A stretch of DNA of 40,101 bases, from assembly GCA_025499705.1 (NCBI GenBank), contig JAFMVE010000051.1, positions 1-40,101 of the forward strand, in the 5' to 3' direction. The translations under genes and the position numbers were made by a program. Below the pieces are notes generated by a model. The model worked only from the letters and a program-made list of their open reading frames with translations, did not search any database and had not been told where the DNA came from. Shown piece after piece: positions 18,076-26,614 of this stretch. How positions within the stretch are numbered: position 1 is the first letter of the stretch; every line of letters starts with the position of its first letter. The stretch comes from Carboxylicivirga caseinilyticus. Its GTDB lineage: Bacteria > Bacteroidota > Bacteroidia > Bacteroidales > Marinilabiliaceae.

Positions 18076-18726
18076 TTATTTTAATAAATCTTTGTAAAAT
18101 ATATGTTTGCTATTTGAAGGAAGTAATTGCTTAATCCTTTCATCTGCGGAAGTATAAACTTTCTTTGTCTCAAACTTCATTAATTTAAAGTTGAGTATAG
18201 AAGGTTTATTATTCGAAAAAACCTGACAATATACTCCTTTAGCTTCCGGATGCAATCTTATTTGCTCCAGAAATAATCTAACCAGAAGTAATCTCCCCTG
18301 ATGTTCAGGAACTACATAAGCCGGACCAAGCCAAAACTCACCCGGTTTGTAATCTGTAGACAAAGCAGAACAAATATGATTGAGTTTATTTGCTTTAATC
18401 AAAGCTTCTCTTGGCAATAAAAAACCCAATAAGTTTCCCTTAATAGTAACCGAAGAATGACCATTAAGACCTTCAATCCAGGCATTCAATGCTGCAACGG
18501 GTTTCTTTTTGTATTCCGCTACTATAAAACCTGATAAGGATAAATCACAATCTTCTACATCTTCTTCCAAAGCGCTCTTCAAAAGTTCTCTTACTTCTTT
18601 TTCCGACAATCCAAATAAAGATGAATAAGGTAATACTTCAGTACCTGATTTTTCCGCTTCAATAATAGTTTCTACAATAAATTGCAAATCGCTTTTATTT
18701 GCCCTTCTAAAAACATATTCATCCAT
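18076..18726 (-). CDS. GNAT-fold N-acyltransferase, paralogue 2 with broken CoA motif
   Basis: This 216-aa protein is the close paralogue of the GNAT at 15905, with matching residue numbering across most of the length. The normal R/Q-x-x-G-x-G/A motif reads Q143-G-R-L146-L-L148, so both conserved glycine positions are Leu. Binding of CoA in the usual way is doubtful. It lies 23 bp after a divergent carrier protein gene and one base before the next adenylase gene. I infer a transferase adapted to an aminoacyl carrier, but loss of activity is also possible. Confidence 0.76.
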   Translation of the reverse strand: MDEYVFRRANKSDLQFIVETIIEAEKSGTEVLPYSSLFGLSEKEVRELLKSALEEDVEDCDLSLSGFIVAEYKKKPVAALNAWIEGLNGHSSVTIKGNLLGFLLPREALIKANKLNHICSALSTDYKPGEFWLGPAYVVPEHQGRLLLVRLFLEQIRLHPEAKGVYCQVFSNNKPSILNFKLMKFETKKVYTSADERIKQLLPSNSKHIFYKDLLK

Positions 18727-18749
18727 ATATATTGCTATTATTTCTCATT

Positions 18750-19049
18750 TTATTTCAACAATTCAATAATATATTCAGCAAGATTTTTTATACTACTAAA
18801 AGGATTAATTTCTTGCTTAAATGAATGCTCACTAACCAGATCAATATTTTCTTTAAAATGTTCCGTAATCTTACTTTCTATTAGTATTAGAAGTGTTACC
18901 AAACCCAACGAACCAATACCACTTTCTTTTCCATATAGAATTGTATCAGGACTTTTTACCAAATGTTCCGAATAATCTACTGATTGATTAAAATCTTCTA
19001 TTGCCAGATATATCTGCGTATAAACAGTATTTATCATCACTTTATTCAT
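18750..19049 (-). CDS. Divergent carrier protein (second copy)
   Basis: This 99-aa protein resembles an acyl carrier protein. A four-helix layout can be followed, with SGIGSLGLVTLLILIE in the position of the phosphopantetheine helix and SSIKNLAEYIIELL as the last helix. Ser47 aligns with the modified serine, but the preceding Asp of the DSL motif is Gly46. It also has a longer N-terminus and a 15-residue insertion after helix 2. Its start overlaps the end of the adenylase gene by 8 bp, so the pair is co-translated, and that enzyme probably loads it. The start may instead be the inner ATG at codon 5. Confidence 0.75.
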   Translation of the reverse strand: MNKVMINTVYTQIYLAIEDFNQSVDYSEHLVKSPDTILYGKESGIGSLGLVTLLILIESKITEHFKENIDLVSEHSFKQEINPFSSIKNLAEYIIELLK

Positions 19050-20532
19050 ATAGTTTTTTCAATGCTAAGCGATCTACTTTACCATTTGAATTTAAAGGTA
19101 GCAACTCAAGCATTTTATATTTGGAGGGAATCATATAGGGAGGTAATTTTTTTCTTAAAAATTGGTCCAATTTTATGTAATCAAATATAACGTTTTCAAG
19201 TAATAATGCAATCTGCATTAATCCGGATTTATTTCTAAAAGTAATTGCAACAGCATTAGCTCCATTTAGAAAAACTCGTGCATGGGCTTCAATTTCACCT
19301 AATTCTATTCTATAACCCTGCACCTTTACCTGATGATCCAACCTGCCAGCCAACATAATATCCCCTTCTTCATCTATAAAACAATTATCTCCTGTTCTAT
19401 AAAACCTATATTCCTCACCATCAATTATTTTATAAACAAAACTAGATTTATTCTTTTCTATATTATTCCAATACCCCTGGGTCACTGTCTCACCTGAAAT
19501 ACATAGCTCTCCCATTCCATTAACAGATTGTATACAATCATCTTCATCTATTACAACAATTCTTATACTCTTAAACGGTTTACCAATTGTCATCATTCCA
19601 TTTAATTCCTTATTTAATGCATTTCGATAAAATTCTGAATAAGTACAATAAATAGTTGCTTCTGTTGGTCCATATAAATTTAGAATCCGGGCATTGGGGA
19701 TACAGTGCTTCCATTCATCAATCAACTGAACAGCTGAAGCTTCTGCACACAAAATATTCGTCTTCAAATAAGGAAGTTCAATCTCATCGAAATAGGATCT
19801 AAGGTACCATATCATTGATGGTGGAATAGCCGCAAATGTAATTTTATGAACCTCCATTAATTCAATGGCAACTACTGGTTTAATACTCTCATGGGAAACA
19901 GTGTAGATACATGCTCCTTTTAACAATGGTATTAAGTATGACTGAATCGAAATATCAAAGGTCAGATCAAAATACTGTAAACAACGGTCTTCTTTGGATA
20001 ATTCAATACCTAGATGATTAAAAGAATGAACAAAACTGGCCAAATTAAGTCTGCTAATTGGCACCCCTTTGGGTTTACCTGTACTACCGGAGGTATATAG
20101 AATATAGGCCAATTGATCATCATTCACTTTTTTATGTTCCAGATTAAATTCTCGAAAAGTTAACTCTTTACTTTTTATAAGTTTAACTTCTTCAATTTCA
20201 ATATTCCCGGAAGAATCAATTATTAGATCAAGCTTAGCATCATTGATTATTTCCTTTTTCCTGTCATCAGGATAGCAAGGATGAAGTGGCACATAAGCTA
20301 AGCCTTCTAACCAAATAGCTACAATAGCAGCATAGGTTTCCAGATCATTATTAGCTATCAATCCTATATTTTTGCTGGAAAAATCCTCTTTCTGAAGCTG
20401 AGTCCGGATTTTTGAAATAGTCTTGGAAAATTCAAGATAGGTATAATTTAAATTACAAATGTGAAAAGCATTAGAATCCTTGTATCTCTCAAAAATACAG
20501 ATCAAGTTAGATAAAATAAATTGACCAAACAT
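19042..20532 (-). CDS. Amino-acid adenylating enzyme, DltA/NRPS A-domain type (second copy)
   Basis: This 496-aa paralogue of the adenylase at 16554 has intact core motifs: YTSGSTGKPKG (147-156), FDIS with Asp193 for the amino group of the substrate, LYGPTEATIY, YRTGDN, GRLDHQVKVQGYRIELGEIE, and NSNGKVDR with Lys485. The two enzymes are alike along their full length, so they come from a duplication. Separate carriers and separate GNATs suggest that they activate different amino acids, or load different carriers with the same one. It is 37 bp downstream of a third GNAT gene and overlaps its carrier gene. Confidence 0.9.
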   Translation of the reverse strand: MFGQFILSNLICIFERYKDSNAFHICNLNYTYLEFSKTISKIRTQLQKEDFSSKNIGLIANNDLETYAAIVAIWLEGLAYVPLHPCYPDDRKKEIINDAKLDLIIDSSGNIEIEEVKLIKSKELTFREFNLEHKKVNDDQLAYILYTSGSTGKPKGVPISRLNLASFVHSFNHLGIELSKEDRCLQYFDLTFDISIQSYLIPLLKGACIYTVSHESIKPVVAIELMEVHKITFAAIPPSMIWYLRSYFDEIELPYLKTNILCAEASAVQLIDEWKHCIPNARILNLYGPTEATIYCTYSEFYRNALNKELNGMMTIGKPFKSIRIVVIDEDDCIQSVNGMGELCISGETVTQGYWNNIEKNKSSFVYKIIDGEEYRFYRTGDNCFIDEEGDIMLAGRLDHQVKVQGYRIELGEIEAHARVFLNGANAVAITFRNKSGLMQIALLLENVIFDYIKLDQFLRKKLPPYMIPSKYKMLELLPLNSNGKVDRLALKKLYE

Positions 20533-20569
20533 TAATTATTAATTTACTTTCTACTAAATCCTTTTTTGA

Positions 20570-21157
20570 TTATTTAACAAACTCAATCAACAAATAATCC
20601 CCGGGTAATTCTTTAACTATCTTCATGTTAGAATTTTTTCTATGAGCATTTATCACTAATTGATTATTTTTTGAAATAGTAGATAAACATTTAAAATTCA
20701 ACTCCCAGGCAATATTATACATTATCCGGTTCATTAAACCTCCAATTCCACGTCCCCTATAATCAAAATCAATCACCCTGCCTACAAAACATTTTTTATT
20801 GGCAAAAAATCTTAGAAAAAAATAACCGACCAACCTCTCTTCTTCAAATACTCCCATCATCAAAAAGGCTTTTTTCTTAAGTTGCCTTTTTATAGATATT
20901 AAATCAAATCCATGAGGATTGAAATAACGCATATCCTCTTTCTTCTGATGGTTTAGCAACATGGTTATTGCTTCGGCGTCTCCGGCATTCAGTATTCTGA
21001 ATTCATAATTGGGCTTAAGTTCTTCAGAAAAGACTTTATGTATTGTTTTTTTTAAGCTATTATGATGAAGGATATAAAAAACAAGTCCATTTATCCACTC
21101 AATAATGTGCCAGATAAATACCAGACGGTGTTTAATAAATAGCAAAAGTTTTTCCAT
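20570..21157 (-). CDS. GNAT-family N-acetyltransferase with hydrophobic N-terminus
   Basis: This 195-aa protein has a hydrophobic N-terminal stretch (about residues 11-31) that could bind the membrane, then a GNAT domain. The CoA motif is intact: R134-G-R-G137-I-G139 within DFDYRGRGIGGLM. This contrasts with the two damaged GNATs downstream. It is not a close paralogue of them. Its start overlaps the stop of the ATP-grasp gene (TAATG). It probably acetylates an amino sugar or an amino acid group during repeat-unit synthesis; formyl or other short acyl transfer is possible. Confidence 0.82.
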   Translation of the reverse strand: MEKLLLFIKHRLVFIWHIIEWINGLVFYILHHNSLKKTIHKVFSEELKPNYEFRILNAGDAEAITMLLNHQKKEDMRYFNPHGFDLISIKRQLKKKAFLMMGVFEEERLVGYFFLRFFANKKCFVGRVIDFDYRGRGIGGLMNRIMYNIAWELNFKCLSTISKNNQLVINAHRKNSNMKIVKELPGDYLLIEFVK

Positions 21158-22167
21158 TACATGTACTTTAGCAACTTATCCTTTAACCCCTTTTTAACAG
21201 GCAACTGCCATAATAACTTACACCAGTTATGATTACCCTCAATTAATTCAGGTCCATACTCACTAATGGCAATATCCCAACCTATGGATTGATTGGAAGA
21301 ATTGGAAAGTGCAGCTTTTGTAACAAGTTCTATTGTTTCTGACCAAAATGGTATTTTAAAGCCTTCAATTGACTCATTAGAAACAGGATGGATTGAAACA
21401 TCCTCTTTTGTAATATCGCTATAAACGCCAGGTCCTGATACCGATCCATTGATAACATCAATAGGTGCTGCCAAATTACCAGCTGCCATATTATCGACTT
21501 CAGAATTAACCGTAATTCTTAAACGTGCTCCAAGTATATCAACTTCCCCATTGTTAAGCTGAGTAAAAATTCTAATGGTATTTAATCCCGAATCAGACAA
21601 TTGCATTAACATTGGATGCTGAATAACATACTCTTCTATCAAATCAAATTTGTTTTGCATCATAAAATGAAGTAAAGAATCAGCATTATAATCATCACAC
21701 TTTATGACCTTGACTTCTGCTCCAACCTGTCCCAATGATCCTTTAAGTACTAATTTCCCCGATTTATTATTAAATATTTGGTTCAACTTTTCCTTATCAT
21801 TAAATGCCTGCCTATATGTTAATACTTTGCGTCTGACGTATGATGAATATTTACCTAAGAATTGAATCTTATCCTCCAAAACTTTTCTGTTATTTTTAGG
21901 ATTCATCTTTAATTGAAATTCATACATAAATCCTGTACCCACCCATTTTTTTCTTTCATTTGTATCAATTTCAAAAAAACGGAAATAAAAATAATCCTTT
22001 AATGATATGTTGTATTTATAAACACAAACGATCATATCAACCAATAATGCACTTTTAGTCCTACCTGTAAGTTTTTTTGCATAATTCAGAAATTTTCTAA
22101 TTAATCCGAAATCTTCATTTTTCAGATAATAAAACAGATAGATGGTTCTGTTAACGAATTTCATCAT
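21157..22167 (-). CDS. Sugar-transfer-associated ATP-grasp protein
   Basis: This 336-aa protein resembles the ATP-grasp family found in capsule and EPS loci next to glycosyltransferases (TupA / sugar-transfer-associated ATP-grasp). Visible marks are VLKGSLGQVGAEV in the nucleotide-binding region, DLIEEYVIQHP, SGLNTIRIFT, and the C-terminal IGWDIAISEYGPELIEGNHNW that would carry metal ligands. Such enzymes join a carboxylate to an amine with ATP, so an amino acid-sugar amide is a reasonable product. It starts with ATG at 22167 or 22164 and is coupled to the downstream GNAT gene by one overlapping base. Confidence 0.82.
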   Translation of the reverse strand: MMKFVNRTIYLFYYLKNEDFGLIRKFLNYAKKLTGRTKSALLVDMIVCVYKYNISLKDYFYFRFFEIDTNERKKWVGTGFMYEFQLKMNPKNNRKVLEDKIQFLGKYSSYVRRKVLTYRQAFNDKEKLNQIFNNKSGKLVLKGSLGQVGAEVKVIKCDDYNADSLLHFMMQNKFDLIEEYVIQHPMLMQLSDSGLNTIRIFTQLNNGEVDILGARLRITVNSEVDNMAAGNLAAPIDVINGSVSGPGVYSDITKEDVSIHPVSNESIEGFKIPFWSETIELVTKAALSNSSNQSIGWDIAISEYGPELIEGNHNWCKLLWQLPVKKGLKDKLLKYM

Positions 22168-22176
22168 AATAATTCA

Positions 22177-23313
22177 TTAATTGTTTAGGTATGCAGATAA
22201 ATATCTGCCGGCATTTGCTTTTGAAAAAAACTTTGAAGCCTTATAAGAATTATCACACAATGTTTTTAATTCATCAGGATTATCAAATAAGTTTAAAATA
22301 AAATCTGACATACCACTATAATTATCTTTCTCAAAAGTGGTACCAATTTTATAGTCGGCTATTTTCTTCGCTAAAGCAGAGTTTATAGAAGCAATGGCCA
22401 TTACAGGTACTCCTGCTGCCATTAAATTATAGGTTTTACTGGGTACACTAACGTCAGCTGTTTTATCGTCCAGTGTTACAATAGCCAAATCAGCAGCACA
22501 TAAAGATTCGTACAATTCTTCGTCTGGCCTGAATGGGAGTAATAAACAATTTTTTAATTTTTTGGACTTTATCATATCAGCAATGATCTCTGTACGAATA
22601 CCTCTTCCGATTATTTGAAAAACAATACTATCATTTTCCTTAAAATATTCCGCCAATTCAATAATGGCTTCAACATTATGTGTAGCTCCTATATTTCCCG
22701 AATATTGAATAATAAATTTATCCTGCAAACCTTCTCTGATTAATAGTTTATTTTCAGCTTTAGCTATTGGATAATATTCAGAAAAAGCAGACCAATTGGA
22801 AATCACTTCAATTTTAATCTTCGGGGCATAATATAAAAGTCCCTCTTTCATATGATCGCTTAAGGTATATACTTTGTGAGCCTTTGGAAGTATTTTAATA
22901 TTTCTTTTGATCCACCATTTATATATCAGACTTCTTTCATCTAACCCATTAATTTTTAATGCTTCCGGATAAAGGTCATAAATAATTATTGAAAAAGGCA
23001 ATCGTCTGGTAATTGGAAGCAAATAGGCAGTTGGGGGGATTGTGAAAAATACCTTTTCATAGTCTCTATATTTAAAGAGCAATAAAAAATAAATCTGCAC
23101 TGTACCCCATAACCAAGATAATACTTTGTTAATATGACTGCCCCTGTTATATTTTACAATTTTGGATACCTCAACATCTGACTCAAGCGTATCATCCTGT
23201 ACCCGAATACTTCCGGTAATTAATGCCACCATATCAAATTCTTTGGCAAAAGCATTAATTATGTCGATGGTCAGATAACCGGTAGCCTGATTGATAAATA
23301 CTATTTTGCGCAT
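22177..23313 (-). CDS. Glycosyltransferase, GT4 family (WbuB-like)
   Basis: This is a 378-aa GT-B glycosyltransferase. The N-terminal domain opens with KIVFINQATGYLTIDIINAF. The C-terminal nucleotide-sugar domain has IQYSGNIGATHNVEAII, FQIIGRG, LLPFRPDEELY, and SVPSKTYNLMAAGVPVMA, where the retaining GT4 glutamate is replaced by the VPSK type of motif common in WbuB/Fuc4NAc-type enzymes. It adds one sugar to the lipid-linked repeat unit at the cytoplasmic face; donor and acceptor cannot be told. It follows the deacetylase-like gene by one base. Confidence 0.88.
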   Translation of the reverse strand: MRKIVFINQATGYLTIDIINAFAKEFDMVALITGSIRVQDDTLESDVEVSKIVKYNRGSHINKVLSWLWGTVQIYFLLLFKYRDYEKVFFTIPPTAYLLPITRRLPFSIIIYDLYPEALKINGLDERSLIYKWWIKRNIKILPKAHKVYTLSDHMKEGLLYYAPKIKIEVISNWSAFSEYYPIAKAENKLLIREGLQDKFIIQYSGNIGATHNVEAIIELAEYFKENDSIVFQIIGRGIRTEIIADMIKSKKLKNCLLLPFRPDEELYESLCAADLAIVTLDDKTADVSVPSKTYNLMAAGVPVMAIASINSALAKKIADYKIGTTFEKDNYSGMSDFILNLFDNPDELKTLCDNSYKASKFFSKANAGRYLSAYLNN

Positions 23314-23314
23314 G

Positions 23315-24436
23315 CTAATTCCTTCTCATAATATCCAAAGCGTCACCCGACGATAGAAACTCAACATCAGGCCACCTCTTAACTATTGTATCAAGTAATT
23401 TCTTCAATTCATTTAATCCTATCTCCCTGTTATCCGGATTAATACTTCCTGTAAAATTAGCTCGATGAGTACTTATATTTGCCGGTTTACCCCATCGAAA
23501 TGCGGCCTCGATCTGACTCAGAGTAAATTCTACCCCCATGTATTCCGGATCAGTTGGCTCAAATGCACAGTTCCGGGTATAATAAATCAAACCCTCCGGG
23601 CCACGTTGACCTGTTGTAAAAGGTCTGAATTTAATTTCCCCATTGGTTGCAGGATATGGCATTTTTCGTGTTACATACAAGTACCTTATTCCATTACTGG
23701 CCACCTCATGATCTAAATCAGGATGAAACAAACCATTAGATGGTGTAAAAACTCGAGGCAAATATCCAAATGTCTTCTCAAACAATTCAACACTTTCCCT
23801 GATAGAATTTATTAAAAAGGGCTTCTGCTCATCGTTATCAAAATAAAACTCAGGTCTGAATTCTTTCAATATATCCGGAAGATCATTAATACCTAAGGCA
23901 ACAAAACCGTGGTTAAATGCTTTCAATAATTCCGGATGGCCTGATTTTAAATGTTTCATCCAGTGCTGAACCGAAATGTGCTCTTTACCATGCAACTCAG
24001 GTACAAAAATTCCCTCTTTAATCCCTTCCTCCCATTTATCAAACACCTTTTGTCCAGGATAATACCTATCCAGTGTTGTCGTAAAATCCTCAAAATAATA
24101 GGTATCAAATCCTGACTTTTTAATTTTTTCAAAATCAGGATTGGCCATATTGGTCATCGCAGTTATCACCGGATGATTACCATTTTTAGCTTTAACTGAT
24201 TTTAAAACTGTGAATAGCTGATCAAAATCCTCTTTATTGGCTAAAGAATCATACCGATTAAAACGGCTTGTATTAACAGGTAGTCCATTATTATTCAATT
24301 CATCGAAAACGGCATTGGAAGGCATTCTTATTCCTCCCCAATCATCACATTCGATGATAATTAGTTTTCTATTCGTTCTCCAGCCCGGTATGTTTTTCAG
24401 ATTATTAACCAGGTACCGCCTTAATTTCTTAATCAT
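23315..24436 (-). CDS. Polysaccharide deacetylase-like protein (first copy)
   Basis: This protein is 373 aa from the ATG at 24436. The frame runs on to a TTG at 24466, but the paralogue at 32796 is also 373 aa and starts at the matching place. Conserved blocks in both are CDDWGGIRMP with the Asp31-Asp32 pair, PVITAMTNMANPDFEKI, ELHGKEH (H-x-x-x-H), and STHRANFTGS near the C-terminus. The DD and HxxxH motifs suggest a metal-dependent NodB/CE4-like fold, and these proteins are commonly called polysaccharide (de)acetylases. No signal peptide is visible, so it may act in the cytoplasm on a lipid-linked or nucleotide sugar. Activity is unproven. Confidence 0.78.
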   Translation of the reverse strand: MIKKLRRYLVNNLKNIPGWRTNRKLIIIECDDWGGIRMPSNAVFDELNNNGLPVNTSRFNRYDSLANKEDFDQLFTVLKSVKAKNGNHPVITAMTNMANPDFEKIKKSGFDTYYFEDFTTTLDRYYPGQKVFDKWEEGIKEGIFVPELHGKEHISVQHWMKHLKSGHPELLKAFNHGFVALGINDLPDILKEFRPEFYFDNDEQKPFLINSIRESVELFEKTFGYLPRVFTPSNGLFHPDLDHEVASNGIRYLYVTRKMPYPATNGEIKFRPFTTGQRGPEGLIYYTRNCAFEPTDPEYMGVEFTLSQIEAAFRWGKPANISTHRANFTGSINPDNREIGLNELKKLLDTIVKRWPDVEFLSSGDALDIMRRN

Positions 24437-24468
24437 CAATGGTTTATAATTGATTATAAATATCAATA

Positions 24469-25623
24469 CTAATGACTACTAAATACATCTATCAATTGAT
24501 CTATGGATTCTTTAATCCGTTCATTATAATCACCATAAACAACCTTTTTCTTACCTGTTTCGGGATAATGCTTTAAGATATCAACCAACTCACTAACATC
24601 ATGTGGATTAAAATAAATTCCTTTATCCATTAATTGTTCTTTATTAACATTCAGTGAAGCAGCAATAACAGGTACATGCAATGAAATGGCATCTTCAATA
24701 ACCGTGCTCCAGCCTTCGAATAAACTTGGTTGAATAACAGCCTGGCTGTATTGCATTAACTGAAGCTGGTCCATACGTGGGATAACCTGTAACATACTTA
24801 TAGAATCCTGAAGTTGATGCTCTTCGATCAATTGATGAATTTCTGCAATATAGGGTGAATTTTTAGCCTGTGGGAACCGACCAGTGAATACAATATGCTT
24901 CTTAATTCCCTGATCATTAAGCTGAGCAAGAGCCTTTAATACAACCTGATGGTTTTTATGCTTGTGAAACTGATTAGATACCATAAAATAATCATCAGGT
25001 ATATTATATTTCGCTTTTAACTCATCCAAAGGTTTTGAAGTATTCCCATTATTTACCGATACAAAATGATAGATGTGAAAATTAAGCTTTTGCCTGATCT
25101 TATAAAACTTATAGAAATCGTCTTTAACAGCCTCACTCGAAACAATAAGGTGCTGAGCATTCTTCAACATAAAAAATAATCTGACAGCCCTGTGAATTAA
25201 GGTTTGACGGGTAAAAAACTCAGGATAATATTTATGCTGTAAATCAGCATACCAAGCAATTACTTTTGCTTTAGTCCTGTTTTTAACAGGAAAATTCCGA
25301 TTGGGGTAAACAACATCCAATGCATATGTATCGATGAAATTATCAATAAAAACATTTTTCCTTTTCAACCATGACATTGTAAATCCCTTAATTATAGGAG
25401 TTGATTTTTTTTCTATATACTGAATATAGGGGTAATTTATTTCAGTAAGATATTTTTTAAGTTCCGGGGTATAAAAAAAATAGATTTCCGGTTTACGAGC
25501 TTCCTCCAGAAAATTTAAAGTATTAACCAGGTTAATAATGTAGGTTATTCCACCCATCCAGGTCGACTGGAAATCAAAAAGAACACCAACTTTAAGTCTG
25601 TTTTGTTTTGTCACGTGATTCAA
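24469..25623 (-). CDS. Glycosyltransferase, GT4 family
   Basis: This is a 384-aa GT-B enzyme. VGVLFDFQSTWMGGITYIIN opens the acceptor domain, HKHKNHQVVLKALAQL and VFTGRFPQ lie in the donor domain, and PSLFEGWSTVIEDAISLHVP gives the E-x7-E pattern of retaining GT4 enzymes. There is no ATG near the N-terminus: the choices are TTG at 25623 or GTG at 25614, with an in-frame stop just upstream. It lies between the deacetylase-like gene and the epimerase gene with gaps of a few bases once the real starts are used. Confidence 0.88.
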   Translation of the reverse strand: MNHVTKQNRLKVGVLFDFQSTWMGGITYIINLVNTLNFLEEARKPEIYFFYTPELKKYLTEINYPYIQYIEKKSTPIIKGFTMSWLKRKNVFIDNFIDTYALDVVYPNRNFPVKNRTKAKVIAWYADLQHKYYPEFFTRQTLIHRAVRLFFMLKNAQHLIVSSEAVKDDFYKFYKIRQKLNFHIYHFVSVNNGNTSKPLDELKAKYNIPDDYFMVSNQFHKHKNHQVVLKALAQLNDQGIKKHIVFTGRFPQAKNSPYIAEIHQLIEEHQLQDSISMLQVIPRMDQLQLMQYSQAVIQPSLFEGWSTVIEDAISLHVPVIAASLNVNKEQLMDKGIYFNPHDVSELVDILKHYPETGKKKVVYGDYNERIKESIDQLIDVFSSH

Positions 25624-25628
25624 ATATT

Positions 25629-26534
25629 TTATTCTTCAGATAATGATGTTATCCATTGATAATAATCTTTTAATCCCGTTAGAAGATCTTTACTTTGTTT
25701 ATAACCCAATTCTTCTAACTTTCCAATATCTGCTCTCCAATTCAAGGGATCGCCTTTCCTGACTTCACCCGAAAACTTATAATCAATTGCCCGGTCAAAA
25801 CAGGACAAGAATGTTGATATGGCATTCTTAATGCTTACTTCTTCTCCATTAGCCACATTAATAATATCAGCTTTAAATTGACTGTTTAAAGCAATTAATT
25901 CTATGGCTCTCGACAGATCATTTACATGTATAAAGTCCCGTGATTCATCTCCTGTTCCAAAAAACTGTATGGTCCCGTTTTGTAAGGTCTTCTTATAGGT
26001 GTCCCAAAATAACTGTTTTTTTAAACCTGCACCGTAGACTGAAAAAATACGTAAGGAACAGGTATTTAACCCAAAAAAACGATAAAACTCCTCACATATC
26101 TGTTCCGCCTGATATTTATGAAAACCATAAGGAGAAAGCGGTTGAACACTGGCCTTTTCACTAACAGGCAAATACTGAGGATTACCATAAACAGCTGCAC
26201 TTCCCAGGTTAATAAACTTACATTCGGGCTGATATCGTTGTATGGCAGAAAGTATCTTAAATACATTTACCGTATTTAAATAATAATCGCGCATTGGATT
26301 ATTAATGGAGTCCGGCACACTGGCTGCCCCAGAACAATTAACACACAAATCATAATTTTCGAAATGAAACACATTTTGAAAATCTGAATTGGAGGCATCA
26401 ATCAAAAAGTATTTACCTGACGCTGCATAGTCTACAACCACATCAGCTCCCCATACTTCATGCCCTTGTTGGGTTAAATACTTAATTAAATGCTGACCAA
26501 TAAATCCTTTGGCGCCTATTACAATTACCTTCAT
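25629..26534 (-). CDS. NAD-dependent sugar epimerase/dehydratase (extended SDR)
   Basis: This is a 301-aa extended short-chain dehydrogenase acting on a nucleotide sugar. The Rossmann motif is VIGAKGFIGQHL (G-x-x-G-x-x-G, residues 7-13), NCSGAASVP follows, the serine region is NLGSAAVYG, the catalytic pair is Y-G-F-H-K in SPYGFHKYQAE, and RIFSVYG and GTGDESRDFIHV are typical of the GalE/WbpP/RmlB group. The exact reaction (4-epimerase, 4,6-dehydratase or reductase) is not clear. It could make the keto-sugar for the aminotransferases, but the sequence looks more like an epimerase or 4-reductase. About 80 bp separate it from the upstream gene. Confidence 0.88.
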   Translation of the reverse strand: MKVIVIGAKGFIGQHLIKYLTQQGHEVWGADVVVDYAASGKYFLIDASNSDFQNVFHFENYDLCVNCSGAASVPDSINNPMRDYYLNTVNVFKILSAIQRYQPECKFINLGSAAVYGNPQYLPVSEKASVQPLSPYGFHKYQAEQICEEFYRFFGLNTCSLRIFSVYGAGLKKQLFWDTYKKTLQNGTIQFFGTGDESRDFIHVNDLSRAIELIALNSQFKADIINVANGEEVSIKNAISTFLSCFDRAIDYKFSGEVRKGDPLNWRADIGKLEELGYKQSKDLLTGLKDYYQWITSLSEE

Positions 26535-26614
26535 TAAATTGATTTTCTTTATATCCGGAAATTAAATTTCAAATTTAGTGCTCTGCTGTATGCAATATGT
26601 ATAACAATCTATTT

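Noticed and set aside
16554-20532. A non-ribosomal peptide gene cluster
   Set aside because: Adenylases and carriers stand alone; there is no condensation, epimerisation or thioesterase domain, and the setting is a polysaccharide locus.
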